A DNA stretch of 64,000 nt from Actinomycetes bacterium (GTDB lineage Bacteria; Actinomycetota; Acidimicrobiia; Acidimicrobiales; RAAP-2). Position numbers and translations under genes: made by a program. Numbering within the stretch: position 1 is the first letter of the stretch; each line of letters begins with the position of its first letter. The notes below the pieces were generated by a model. It was given only the letters and a program-made list of their open reading frames with translations, had not been told where the DNA came from and did not search any database. Shown piece by piece: positions 24,110-33,012 of the stretch. Location: assembly GCA_021791895.1 (NCBI GenBank), contig JAJYVS010000006.1, forward strand, positions 27,045-91,044, read 5' to 3'.

Positions 24110-25765
24110 ATGTTGCGGGTTCGTCGGTTGGGGACCGTCCCCTTCGAGGAGGCCTACACGCTGCAGCGTGCTCTCGCCGAGCGGGCGGAGGCTGACTACC
24201 TGCTCGTCCTCGAACATCACCACGTCTTCACCCTCGGCGTTCGCGCCGATCCGGCGCACGTGGTCGGTGACCCGGCCACCCTGGGGGTGTCGGTGGTGAG
24301 GACCGACCGGGGTGGGGACGTCACCTATCACGGGCCGGGCCAGCTCGTCGTGTACCCGATCCTGACCGTCCCCGACCATCCTTCGGCCGGGAGGGACCAT
24401 GTCCGCCGCCTCGAGCAGGTGGTCATCGACGCCCTGGCGTCGGTCGGGGTTGAGGGTGCGGGCCGGCTGCCCGGCTACCCGGGGATCTGGCTCGATCCGG
24501 GCGGCCCGCGGCCAGCCAAGGTGGCGGCGATCGGTGTCCGCACCCGCCGCCGATCCGACGGTCGACGGCGAAGCCTCCACGGGGTGGCCCTCAACGTCGA
24601 GCCCGACATGGAGATGTTCGCCCAGATCGTGCCGTGCGGGATCAGTGAGCTCCCGGTCACCTCGCTCACGGAAGCCGGCTTTGCCATCACCATGCCCGAG
24701 GTTGCCGATGCCGTCGTGGCCCGTGCCGTCGCCGAGTGGGGCCACGGCACGGTGGACGACCGCGCCGTGGCCCCGAACATCCCGGCCCCTCGTCGGGTCA
24801 CGCTGGCCGGCACGGTCGAGGGGCTCGGGTTGCGCCGGCTCCGCCAAGCCGGGGTGGACCCGACCCGGTCACTCTCGATCTCGGATCGCAAGCCGCCCTG
24901 GCTTCGGGTCCGGGCCCGGCTGGGGGAGGAGTACCTCGCCACGGCCAGGACCGTGGGGTCCCTCTCCTTGGCCACGGTGTGCGAGGAAGCGGGGTGCCCG
25001 AACATCTACGAGTGCTGGGCCGAGGGGACGGCGACGTTCATGGTGAATGGGTCCCGGTGCACCCGGTCCTGCGGGTTCTGCAAGGTCGACACCGGGCGTC
25101 CCCTGCCGCTCGATCCGGACGAGCCCGAGCGGGTCGCCGAGGCGGTGGCCAGGCTCGGGCTCGCCCACGCCGTGGTGACCTGCGTTGCTCGGGACGATCT
25201 GACCGACGGCGGGGCCGGTGCCATCGCCGAGACGGTCGGGGCCATCCGCCGTCGCCGTCCGGGGACCGCAGTCGAGATCCTCGTCTCGGACTGCAAGGGT
25301 GACCCGGGTGCGCTGGAGCTGCTCCTCGGGGTCCGGCCCGACGTCTTCAACCACAACATCGAGACGGTCGCCCGCCTCCAGCGGGCCGTTCGCCCGTCGG
25401 CCGGCTACGCCCGCAGTCTGGCCGTCCTCGCCCGGGCCGCTGATGCCGGCCTGGTGGTGAAGTCGGGGCTCATGGTCGGCCTCGGCGAGACCGAGGACGA
25501 GGTGGTCTCCACGCTGGCCGATTTGGCCGGCGTGGGCGTACGCGTCGCCACCGTCGGGCAGTACCTCCGGCCGAGTGCCGCGCATCTCCCGGTCGAGCGT
25601 TGGTGGCGACCGGAGGAGTTCGACCGACTTCGGCGGGCAGGTGAAGGGGTTGGCCTGGCCCACGTCGAGGCCTCGCCGCTCACGCGCTCCTCGTATCACG
25701 CACGCGCCGCTGCCGATGCAGCGCTTGAACCGGCCAGGTCTTTCGCCGTCGCACCGCCTGGCTGA
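24110..25765 (+). CDS. Fused octanoyltransferase-lipoyl synthase (LipB-LipA)
   Basis: One 551-residue reading frame joins two enzymes that are normally separate. Residues 1-225 are LipB, which moves octanoate from acyl carrier protein to a lipoyl domain: RGGDVTYHGPGQLVVYPI, the lysine in PAKVAAIGV, LHGVALNV and the acyl-Cys in VPCGI. Residues 245-545 are the radical-SAM enzyme LipA, which inserts two sulfurs: the auxiliary cluster motif CEEAGCPNIYEC, the radical-SAM CTRSCGFC, and the final RSSYHA serine motif. All catalytic residues of both halves appear intact. There is no stop or evident start between them; the linker is about 25 residues. It lies 5 bp after the E2 stop, so lipoate is put on by the same operon that encodes its target. 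Confidence 0.92.
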   Translation: MLRVRRLGTVPFEEAYTLQRALAERAEADYLLVLEHHHVFTLGVRADPAHVVGDPATLGVSVVRTDRGGDVTYHGPGQLVVYPILTVPDHPSAGRDHVRRLEQVVIDALASVGVEGAGRLPGYPGIWLDPGGPRPAKVAAIGVRTRRRSDGRRRSLHGVALNVEPDMEMFAQIVPCGISELPVTSLTEAGFAITMPEVADAVVARAVAEWGHGTVDDRAVAPNIPAPRRVTLAGTVEGLGLRRLRQAGVDPTRSLSISDRKPPWLRVRARLGEEYLATARTVGSLSLATVCEEAGCPNIYECWAEGTATFMVNGSRCTRSCGFCKVDTGRPLPLDPDEPERVAEAVARLGLAHAVVTCVARDDLTDGGAGAIAETVGAIRRRRPGTAVEILVSDCKGDPGALELLLGVRPDVFNHNIETVARLQRAVRPSAGYARSLAVLARAADAGLVVKSGLMVGLGETEDEVVSTLADLAGVGVRVATVGQYLRPSAAHLPVERWWRPEEFDRLRRAGEGVGLAHVEASPLTRSSYHARAAADAALEPARSFAVAPPG

Positions 25766-25788
25766 TCCGGCCCCTCACCGGTTCGGCC

Positions 25789-25804
25789 CCCGGCCTCAGC
25801 CGGG
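25789..25804. terminator. Hairpin between convergent genes
   Basis: CCCGGC-CTCA-GCCGGG, a 6-bp GC stem with a 4-base loop, lies between the stop of lipBA (25765) and that of the opposing DUF2510 gene (25817). No T-run follows. Confidence 0.4.
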
Positions 25805-25816
25805 CGTCGTGCCGGG

Positions 25817-26251
25817 TCAGGAACGAGTGGCGACGTGCTGGGTCCAGCTGGCGCCGTCCCAGTAGCGCAACGTGTCCGGCGCCCCACTCGGGTCGGGCAT
25901 CCACCCGGCCGGGGTGCCGACCGGTGGCATCTGCGGCATCGATGCGGGAGCCGGAGGGGGAGGCGGTGGCGGTGCCTGTGCTGGCGGCGGTCCGCCGAAC
26001 TGCGGGCCGGCGCCGAAGCCGGCGAAGGGGTCTGACTGGCCGTGACCTCCACCGACACCCACGGGTGCCTGCATCGTGCCGACGTCGGCGTAGTACGACG
26101 CCGGTGAGGCCGCTGACGCTGCATGGCTGCCGCTCTTGGCCGGCCTGCTCTGGCGTCGGTAGAGGACGAGGATGGTGCCGAGGAGGATGACCACGACCAC
26201 AAGGATCACCACCTCGATCATCTTCGTCGAGCTCGAGAGGGCCGCCAGCAT
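25817..26251 (-). CDS. Small membrane protein with DUF2510 tail
   Basis: A 144-residue protein with one N-terminal membrane helix (residues about 10-30, EVVILVVVVILLGTILVLY), a basic stop-transfer segment RRQSRPAKS, a flexible region with a run of prolines and glycines, and a C-terminal DUF2510 motif (PAGWMPDPSGAPDTLRYWDG, then WTQHVA). DUF2510 is found mostly in actinobacteria next to membrane helices; its tryptophan-rich short fold has no settled function. The start could be TTG 26254 or ATG 26251. It is a convergent neighbour of lipBA. Confidence 0.75.
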   Translation of the reverse strand: MLAALSSSTKMIEVVILVVVVILLGTILVLYRRQSRPAKSGSHAASAASPASYYADVGTMQAPVGVGGGHGQSDPFAGFGAGPQFGGPPPAQAPPPPPPPAPASMPQMPPVGTPAGWMPDPSGAPDTLRYWDGASWTQHVATRS

Positions 26252-26527
26252 CAAGGCTCTGCCCCCAGCATCGCAATCCGGTGTCTACCCACGGACGAAC
26301 GGTATCGCTCCAGACCTGCCAGATCGGGGATATCAGCCCCTCCGTGGGGTCGTCCGGCGCGCTCCCCCGTGCGCCGCTGACCAGTGCCCGGGTCGGAGCG
26401 GACTCGCCGGGCCGCTTCGAGCAGCCGGACGCGGGTTATCGTGAGGTGGTAACCGCGGGCCCGGGGGCCTTCGCGGTCGGTCCGGACGGTGCGCCAGCAC
26501 CAACGGGCAGGAAAGAGGGGGATTGCG

Positions 26528-27355
26528 ATGAAGAGGTTCCTTCCCGTCGACCAGGTGGCCCGCGACGCCCGCTTCCGCTGGGTGAAGGACGCCGAGCGTG
26601 CCGAGGACCCGAGAGAGGGTGACCTCGGCAACGGCAACTACCAGCGGGCCGGCCGCTTCTCGACCGAGTCCGAAGACGCACCGGAGCGCACCCGTCGTCT
26701 CATGCACGGGATCTTCATGGGTGAGGTCCAGGCGCTGGAGGGGGCCGGACGAACCTGCTGGGACTTCGACACCGGGGAGCAGACCGACCAGGCCCCCTAC
26801 GCCTTGAAGCTGGACATGGCCAGGCAATGCTGGGACGAGTCCCGCCACGTCGAGATCTCGGTGAAGCTGTCGGACTGGATGGGCACCGAGATCGGCGAGT
26901 TCGGCGAGGGTCGCGGCCTGTACGAGGCGGCGTGCAACCGGGACCCCGCCTTACGGCTCACCGCGGTCAACCGGGGCATCGAGGGGTTGGCGATCGACGT
27001 GTTCGCCACGATGCGCAAGTTCGGGCTCGAGGCCGGGGACGCGGTGCTCTCGTTCTGCGAAGACTGGATGCTGGCCGACGAGGTCACCCACGTGAAGATG
27101 GGGTCGGACTGGCTGCGGCGTCTCACCGCCGAGGACCCCGAGCGCCGGGAGCGGGCCCTCGAGTTCCAGCGCCTGGTGGACAAGATCTTCAGCCGGGCCG
27201 GTCGTGGCGACAGCGCCGAGGACGCCCGCCGCTACCGCCGTCTGGCCGGCTTCACCGACGAGGACATCGACGAGGCCCACGACTTCTTGTCCCCGGAGGC
27301 CGAGCGTGCGTTCCGGCGAGAGATGACGGCAGACGCCCACGTCGCCCGAGCGTGA
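26528..27355 (+). CDS. Ferritin-like diiron protein
   Basis: A 275-residue helical protein whose acidic residues form two carboxylate/histidine sets: Glu66 and Glu71 on the first helix, Glu104-x-x-His107 on the second, then Glu152, and Glu185-x-x-His188 on the fourth. This ExxH pair pattern is the diiron site of the ferritin-like superfamily. No membrane helix is seen. It recalls the DUF455-like group, which includes tRNA hydroxylase-like proteins, but I cannot assign a substrate. A Shine-Dalgarno (GAGGGG) precedes the ATG. The upstream 270 bp contain an imperfect inverted repeat near 26430-26458 that may hold the promoter. Confidence 0.8.
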   Translation: MKRFLPVDQVARDARFRWVKDAERAEDPREGDLGNGNYQRAGRFSTESEDAPERTRRLMHGIFMGEVQALEGAGRTCWDFDTGEQTDQAPYALKLDMARQCWDESRHVEISVKLSDWMGTEIGEFGEGRGLYEAACNRDPALRLTAVNRGIEGLAIDVFATMRKFGLEAGDAVLSFCEDWMLADEVTHVKMGSDWLRRLTAEDPERRERALEFQRLVDKIFSRAGRGDSAEDARRYRRLAGFTDEDIDEAHDFLSPEAERAFRREMTADAHVARA

Positions 27356-27439
27356 TCGGCGCCGACCCGCGCGCCGTTCTTTTCGACCGGGTGGGGCTGG
27401 GCCAATAGACCCTGGGTGCGCCGGTCTCGGCGCTGGTGA

Positions 27440-28672
27440 TCAGGGGAAGGAGACCGGGAGCGACCGGGGTCCGCGGACCTGGCCCCCCGCCCAGGTCACC
27501 TCAGCACCCTCGACCGGCCGGAAGGTGGGGATCCTCGCCAGCCACTCTTCCAGGGCGACCTTGAGTTCCATCCTGGCGAGGTTGGAGCCTGCGCACCGAT
27601 GGATCCCCACGCCGAAGGCGACGTGGCGGTTGTGCTTCCGGTCCAAGACCACCTCGTCGGGGCGTTCGAACGCCTCGGGATCGCGATTGGCGGCCGGGAA
27701 GCTGAGGAGGACCTTGTCGCCCTCGCGCATCGGACAGCCCGAGAACTCGGTGTCCGACTTGACCTGCCTGGCCATCGTGACCGGGGAATAGGCGCGGAGC
27801 AGTTCCTCCACCGCCAGCGGCATCAGCATCGGCTCGTCGACCAACCGGGCGGCGTCCTCGGGGTGGTTGGCGAGGTGCCACAGGGAGGAGCCGATCCCGC
27901 TCCACGTGGTGTCGATCCCGGCGATGAGCACCAGGGCCACGATGCCGAGGACGATCCCCACGTCGATTGGCTCTCCGTCGTGGGTGGCACCGAGCAGCTC
28001 GCTGATCAGGTCGTCACCCGGCTCCACCTTGCGCTGCTCGACCTGCTCGAGCAGGTAGGACAGGAGCCCCATGGCCCCGGCCTGGGCGCGGTCGGTGTCG
28101 TCGCTGAACTCGAGGACGTCGCGCACCCAACCGGTGAAGGTGTCGGACATGTCCTCGGGCACGCCGAGGACCTTGGCGATGACCCGGACCGGGATCTGCT
28201 GGGCGTAGTCGGCGGCGGCGTCGGCGCTCCCTTCATCGATGAACTTGTCGATCAAGGACTGGCAGAGCGACCTGGTCATGGGCTCGTAGCTGGCAACCCG
28301 CTTGTGCGAGAACCAGGGCAGCAGGAGCCGACGGGTCCAGGTGTGCACCGGCGGATCGACCGAGATCGGCGGCAGCGGGATGTCCCCGAGGGCGGCGAGC
28401 TCGGGCGGGACACCGGACTCGTCGGGGGGCGCATCGGACCCGACGACGGCCACGTCGACCGAGCTGAATCGGTCGACGTCGTGGGCCACGGCCGTGACGT
28501 CGCCGTAGCGGGTGAGGAGCCACGCGCCGCCGTGACGGTCTGAGCGCGCCACCGGACAGGCCTCGCGCAGCAGGTCCCAGATGGGGAACGGCGTCTCGAT
28601 GTAGCCCTGGTCCAGGACGTCGAAGTCGCCCGCCCAGTCCTCGACCGGCGGCGTCCGTCGGGTCATCGCCAT
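27440..28672 (-). CDS. Cytochrome P450
   Basis: A 410-residue bacterial cytochrome P450, a heme-thiolate monooxygenase that needs separate redox partners. The oxygen-activating I-helix is AGIDTTWSG near residue 250, the ExxR motif is EELLRAYSP, and the heme-binding loop is FGVGIHRCAGSNLARMEL near residue 350, with Cys as the fifth iron ligand. The N-terminal signature resembles the CYP families that oxidise terpenoids or steroids in actinobacteria, but no subfamily can be named. No ferredoxin or reductase gene sits beside it, so partners are encoded elsewhere. The GGGGGA site precedes ATG 28672. Confidence 0.93.
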   Translation of the reverse strand: MAMTRRTPPVEDWAGDFDVLDQGYIETPFPIWDLLREACPVARSDRHGGAWLLTRYGDVTAVAHDVDRFSSVDVAVVGSDAPPDESGVPPELAALGDIPLPPISVDPPVHTWTRRLLLPWFSHKRVASYEPMTRSLCQSLIDKFIDEGSADAAADYAQQIPVRVIAKVLGVPEDMSDTFTGWVRDVLEFSDDTDRAQAGAMGLLSYLLEQVEQRKVEPGDDLISELLGATHDGEPIDVGIVLGIVALVLIAGIDTTWSGIGSSLWHLANHPEDAARLVDEPMLMPLAVEELLRAYSPVTMARQVKSDTEFSGCPMREGDKVLLSFPAANRDPEAFERPDEVVLDRKHNRHVAFGVGIHRCAGSNLARMELKVALEEWLARIPTFRPVEGAEVTWAGGQVRGPRSLPVSFP

Positions 28673-28821
28673 CTGCCGTCCCCCTTCTGCGCTGGGCCCC
28701 CGGTCTTTGGGCCGATGGGTCCGGTCGCCATGGCGCCGTCGCCACCCCTGAGATCATGCACCGCCCACGCCGCCCTCGGCATCGGGGATGTCCCTCAGTG
28801 GACCCCCAGGGTAGCGGGGCG

Positions 28822-28833
28822 CCCCCCGGGGGG
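28822..28833. repeat. Palindrome CCCCCCGGGGGG
   Basis: A 12-bp perfect palindrome in the gap between metH and the P450 gene. Without a loop it cannot form a stable short hairpin by itself, but with its GC neighbours it may contribute to termination after metH on the minus strand. Confidence 0.25.
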
Positions 28834-28899
28834 ATTCCGTTCTGCGCTCGGTGCTCGACTCGGGGTACCCGGCCGCCCGGTCGGCGCCGTCCGACCAGC

Positions 28900-31800
28900 T
28901 CAGAGCACGAAGTACTTGGCCGCCGGGTGGGAGCAGATGATGGCGTCGGTCGTCTGCTCCGGCTCCAGCTGGAAGTGCTCGCTGACGCTCACCCCGATGC
29001 GGCCCCCGTCGAGCAGGTCGACGACCTTGGCGTTGTCGGCGAGGTCGGGGCAGGCGGGATAGCCCCACGAGTAGCGACCGCCCCGGTACTGCTGGCGGAA
29101 GAGCCCGGTCAGGGTGGGACCGTCCTCGTCGGCGAAGCCGAGCTCCTCGCGGACCCGCCGGTGCCAGTACTCGGCCAGCGCCTCGGTCATCTCGACGCCC
29201 AGGCCGTGGAGGAACAGGTAGCGCTGGTACTGGTCCGTCTGGAACAGCCGTGCCGTCTCCTCGGAGACCGCCTGCCCCATCGTCACCAGCTGGAAGCTGG
29301 CCCAGTCGGCCTCGCCCGAGGAGACGGGGCGGAAGAAGTCGGCGATGCACAGCCACGGCTCCTTGGCCTGACGGGGGAAGGAGAACCGGGCCAGTTCTTC
29401 GGCGCGGCCCTCGTCCTTGTAGAGCACCAGGTCGTCGCCGTCGGCGTTGGCGGGGAAGTGGCCCCAGACCACCTGGGGGACGAGGAGGTCCGCCTGCTTG
29501 GCCAGGTCCAGCTGGTCGCGCAGGACCGCCGAGACCCGCTCCTTGAACTCGGCGTCGGACTCCTGGCGGGCCTTGTCGGGGCGGAAGCCCCACTGGTTGC
29601 GGAACAAGGAGGTCAGGTTGAGGTACTCGGCGATGTCGTCGAGCGGGATGCCCTTGGCCACCCGGGCCCCGATGAAGGGCGGGGGGAAGAGCTTGTTGTC
29701 GGTGGCGACGGCCGGCGAGCGGTCGGGCGCGTCGTCCGGACGGACCTTCACCGACAACCCGGAGCGGGCCGGCACGTTGCGTTCCGAGACCACTCGCCCG
29801 AAGTCCGCGTCGTCCGCGCCGGCCTTGATCTCCATCAGCCGGTCCATCGTCCGCAGGCCCTCGAAAGCGTCGCGTCCGTAGAAGACCCGGCCCTGGTACA
29901 CGGTGCGCAGGTCGCGCTCGACGTAGGTGCGGGTGAGCGCGGCCCCGCCGAGCAGCACGGGGATCGTCGAGAGCTTGCGGTCGTTCAGCTCCTCGAGGTT
30001 GTCCCGCATGATCAGGGTCGACTTGACCAGGAGGCCGCTCATGCCGATGGCGTCGGCCCCCCGTTCCTCGGCCGCCGCGATCATCTCGCCGATGCCCACC
30101 TTGATGCCCAGGTTGACCACGTCGTAGCCGTTGTTGGTGAAGATGATGTCGACCAGGTTCTTGCCGATGTCGTGCACGTCGCCCTTCACCGTCGCGAGCA
30201 CGATCGTCCCCTTGCCGCTCTGGTCGGTGCGGGCCATGTGGGGCTCGAGGTAGGCGACGGCCATCTTCATGGTCTCGGCCGAGGAGAGGACGAAGGGGAG
30301 CTGCATCTCCCCGGAGGCGAAGAGATCGCCCACCGTGCGCATCCCGGCCAATAAGAAGTTGTTGATGATTGAGAGGGCTTCGAAGCCGCCGTCGAGCGCG
30401 GTGTCGAGGTCCGCCTCGAGGCCGGTCCGGTTGCCGTCGACGATGCGCTGCTCGAGGCGCTGTTCGACCGGCCAGTCCAGGTGCTCGTCCCTCGGTCCCG
30501 AGGAGACCGAGACCCCTTCGAAGAGGGCCAGGAGCTCCTGGAGGGGGTCGTAGTCGGCGCGTCGGCGGTCGTAGACGAGGTCCAGGCACACCTCCTTGGC
30601 CCGGTCGTCGATCTTGGCCAAAGGCAGGATCTTGGAGGGTTGCACGATGGCGGCGTCCAGGCCGGCCTCGACGCACTCGTGCAGGAACACCGAGTTCAGC
30701 ACCTGTCTGGCGGCCGGGTTGAGGCCGAAGGAGACGTTGGAGAGCCCGAGGATGGTCGACACCCCGGGCAGCTCGGCCTTGATGCGCCGGATGCCCTCGA
30801 TGGTCTCGAGCCCGTCGCGGCGGCTCTCGGCCATGCCGGTCGAGAGGGGCAGGGCCAAGGGGTCGAAGAAGAGGTCCTCGGGCTCGAGCCCGTAGCGCTC
30901 AAGCGCGATGGACGCGATCTGGCTGGCCGCCCGCAGCTTCCACTCCGCCGTCCGGGCCTGGCCCTCGGCGTCGATGCACGTGCACACCACGGCTGCGCCG
31001 TAGGTGCGGGCCAGCCGCAGGAAGGTGTCGAGCCGGGTGCCGTCCCCGTCGCCCTCCTCCAGATTGACCGAGTTGAGGACGGGCCGGCCCCCCAGCCAGC
31101 GCAGCGCGGTCTCGGCGACCGGGCCCTCGGTCGTGTCCACCATGACCGGCACGCTCGACTGGGTGGCGAGTCGGCTGGCGAGCTGCTCCATGTCGGCGAC
31201 GCCGTCGGCACCGGTGTAGTCGGCGCACAGGTCGATCAGGTGCGCGCCCTCCTTCACCTGGTCCCGGGCGATCGCCACGCAGGTGTCCCAATCGCCCGAG
31301 AGCATGGCCTCCCGGAATTGCCGGGAACCGGTGGCGTTGGCCCGCTCGCCGACGACGAGGAACGAGGTGTCCTGGCGGAACGGCGTGGCCGAGTAGATCG
31401 AGGCGGCCGCCGGCTCGGGGTCGGGGTGCCGGCGAGCCGGCACGGCGTCGGCGCAGGCCGCCACCACCGCGGCCAGGTGGGCCGGGGTGGTGCCGCAGCA
31501 GCCCCCGACGGCGCTGACGCCGAACTCGGTGATGAAGCGGTGGTGGTACTCGGCCAGCTCCTCGGGCTTGAGGTCGTAGTGCATGGCCCCGTCGACCACG
31601 CTCGGGAGCCCGGCGTTGGGCTGGACGGCGATCGGGACGGTCGAGTTGGCCGACAGGTGGCGGATGGCCTCGCCCATTTCGGCCGGACCGGTCGCGCAGT
31701 TGAGGCCGACGGCGTCGACCCGCATCGCCTCCAAGGTGGTGAGGGCGGCCGCGATCTCGGTGCCCGGCAGCATCCGCCCGGTCAGCTCGATCGTGACCTG

Positions 31801-32409
31801 GACCTGGATGGGGACCTGGGTGCCACGGGCCACCATCGCCGCCCGCGCACCGTTGATCGCGGCCTTCGCCCCGAGCAGGTCGTAGACCGTCTCGATCAGC
31901 AGCAGGTCGACGCCGCCCTCGAGGAGACCGAGTGCCTGCTCCTCGTAGGCGTCCCGCAGGTCGGCATAGGAGATCTGGCCGAGGGTGGCGAACTTCGTCC
32001 CCGGGCCCATGCTCCCGGCCACCCAGATCGGCCGCCGCGGCGTCTCGTAGTCCTTTGCCACCGCCTTGGCCAGCTCGGCCGCGGCCCGGTTGATCTCCCT
32101 CGCCCGCTCGGCGATGCCGTACTCGGCCAGGACCACAGAGAACGCGCCGAAGGTGTTGGTCTCGATGGCGTCCACCCCGACGTCGAGGAACGAGCGGTGC
32201 AGTCGCTCGACGATCTCGGGAGCGGAGAGGGACAGGATCTCGAAGCAGCCCTCGAGGTGGGGGTCGCCGAAGACGTCGGCGTCCAGCCCGAGCGCCTGGA
32301 AGCTGGTGCCCGCCGGGCCGTCGAAGATCACCACCCGCTCGCGCAGCGCACGCAGGTAGCTCGAGGAGGCCGCGTCGAGGCGGCCCAGAAGCTGGCCGAC
32401 GGAGGTCAT
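28900..32409 (-). CDS. metH: Cobalamin-dependent methionine synthase
   Basis: MetH, 1169 residues, transfers the methyl group of methyltetrahydrofolate to homocysteine through methylcobalamin. The homocysteine domain (about 1-330) has its zinc cysteines in GLNCATGP near 238 and GGCCGTTP near 301-307. The folate domain covers about 350-610 (FLVVGERANATGSRQFREAM; HLIDLCADYTG). The cobalamin domain shows DVHDIGKN near 744-751, whose histidine is the lower cobalt ligand. The C-terminal reactivation domain binds AdoMet (SWGYPACPDL). All four modules are present. It is read away from the cobalamin adenosyltransferase gene with only 42 bp between the two starts. Confidence 0.95.
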   Translation of the reverse strand: MTSVGQLLGRLDAASSSYLRALRERVVIFDGPAGTSFQALGLDADVFGDPHLEGCFEILSLSAPEIVERLHRSFLDVGVDAIETNTFGAFSVVLAEYGIAERAREINRAAAELAKAVAKDYETPRRPIWVAGSMGPGTKFATLGQISYADLRDAYEEQALGLLEGGVDLLLIETVYDLLGAKAAINGARAAMVARGTQVPIQVQVTIELTGRMLPGTEIAAALTTLEAMRVDAVGLNCATGPAEMGEAIRHLSANSTVPIAVQPNAGLPSVVDGAMHYDLKPEELAEYHHRFITEFGVSAVGGCCGTTPAHLAAVVAACADAVPARRHPDPEPAAASIYSATPFRQDTSFLVVGERANATGSRQFREAMLSGDWDTCVAIARDQVKEGAHLIDLCADYTGADGVADMEQLASRLATQSSVPVMVDTTEGPVAETALRWLGGRPVLNSVNLEEGDGDGTRLDTFLRLARTYGAAVVCTCIDAEGQARTAEWKLRAASQIASIALERYGLEPEDLFFDPLALPLSTGMAESRRDGLETIEGIRRIKAELPGVSTILGLSNVSFGLNPAARQVLNSVFLHECVEAGLDAAIVQPSKILPLAKIDDRAKEVCLDLVYDRRRADYDPLQELLALFEGVSVSSGPRDEHLDWPVEQRLEQRIVDGNRTGLEADLDTALDGGFEALSIINNFLLAGMRTVGDLFASGEMQLPFVLSSAETMKMAVAYLEPHMARTDQSGKGTIVLATVKGDVHDIGKNLVDIIFTNNGYDVVNLGIKVGIGEMIAAAEERGADAIGMSGLLVKSTLIMRDNLEELNDRKLSTIPVLLGGAALTRTYVERDLRTVYQGRVFYGRDAFEGLRTMDRLMEIKAGADDADFGRVVSERNVPARSGLSVKVRPDDAPDRSPAVATDNKLFPPPFIGARVAKGIPLDDIAEYLNLTSLFRNQWGFRPDKARQESDAEFKERVSAVLRDQLDLAKQADLLVPQVVWGHFPANADGDDLVLYKDEGRAEELARFSFPRQAKEPWLCIADFFRPVSSGEADWASFQLVTMGQAVSEETARLFQTDQYQRYLFLHGLGVEMTEALAEYWHRRVREELGFADEDGPTLTGLFRQQYRGGRYSWGYPACPDLADNAKVVDLLDGGRIGVSVSEHFQLEPEQTTDAIICSHPAAKYFVL

Positions 32410-32451
32410 GGGCCTCCCAGGGTACTGGGCCCCCCGGTAGCATCCGCGACG
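32410..32451. promoter_or_regulatory. 42-bp divergent promoter region of metH and cobalamin adenosyltransferase
   Basis: On the minus strand TACCCT (32424 to 32419) lies 9 bases before the metH ATG; on the plus strand TAGCAT (32438-32443) lies 8 bases before the adenosyltransferase ATG. The -10 hexamers are so close that polymerases on the two strands must compete. A cobalamin riboswitch (over 150 nt) cannot fit in this gap, so both genes lack the leader that often controls B12 genes. Confidence 0.45.
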
Positions 32452-33012
32452 ATGCCCATTTACACGCGCAAGGGCGACGACGGCACGACCGGGCTGCTCT
32501 TCGGCGGCCGGGTCCCGAAGGACTCCTCGCGCATCGAGACCAACGGTGCCGTCGACGAGGCGCAGGCGGCGATGGGGATGGCCCGGGCGGAGGCAGCTCC
32601 CGGCTCCGAGCTCGACGGGCTCCTGGTCCTCTTAGAGCACGACCTCTACGTGCTGATGGCCGAGGTGGCCACGGCCGATGAGAACCGTCACAAGCTGGTT
32701 GCCGGAACCTCCCTCGTGACCGCGGCCATGGTGGAGGAGCTCGAGCGGCGGATCGACGAGCTCACGGCGCGCGCCGCCATGCCCGCCGAGTTCGTGATCC
32801 CCGGGGCCAATCGTCGGTCGGCCGCTCTGGACCTCGCCCGGACGGCCGTCCGTCGGGCCGAGCGGGTCGCGCTCGGCCACGCCGTCGCCGGCTCGTTGGT
32901 CACCACGTACCTCAACCGGCTCTCCGACCTCCTCTGGACGATGGCCCGGTGGCAGGAGGGCGACGAGCACCCGGCAGCACGGCGGGCCGGCAAGACAGGA
33001 GAGCGGTCGTGA
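32452..33012 (+). CDS. Cob(I)alamin adenosyltransferase, PduO type
   Basis: A 186-residue ATP:cob(I)alamin adenosyltransferase that makes adenosylcobalamin. The N-terminal ATP loop YTRKGDDGTTGLLFGGRVPKDS, the contact IETNGAVDEAQAAMG, and the C-terminal RTAVRRAERVAL and YLNRLSDLLWTMAR motifs are typical of the PduO-type trimeric enzymes. The product is the cofactor needed by the methylmalonyl-CoA mutase-like gene at 41.6 kb. It shares a short divergent promoter with metH and overlaps the next gene, pepA, by 4 bp. Confidence 0.92.
   Translation: MPIYTRKGDDGTTGLLFGGRVPKDSSRIETNGAVDEAQAAMGMARAEAAPGSELDGLLVLLEHDLYVLMAEVATADENRHKLVAGTSLVTAAMVEELERRIDELTARAAMPAEFVIPGANRRSAALDLARTAVRRAERVALGHAVAGSLVTTYLNRLSDLLWTMARWQEGDEHPAARRAGKTGERS

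Noticed and set aside
25970-26000. Proline run in the DUF2510 protein as a possible repeat element
   Set aside because: It is a proline-rich spacer typical of DUF2510 membrane proteins; no DNA repeat beyond codon bias.
30481-32451. Plus-strand open frame running opposite metH and joined to the adenosyltransferase
   Set aside because: The conserved adenosyltransferase begins only at the ATG at 32452; the upstream part mirrors metH and has no family resemblance.
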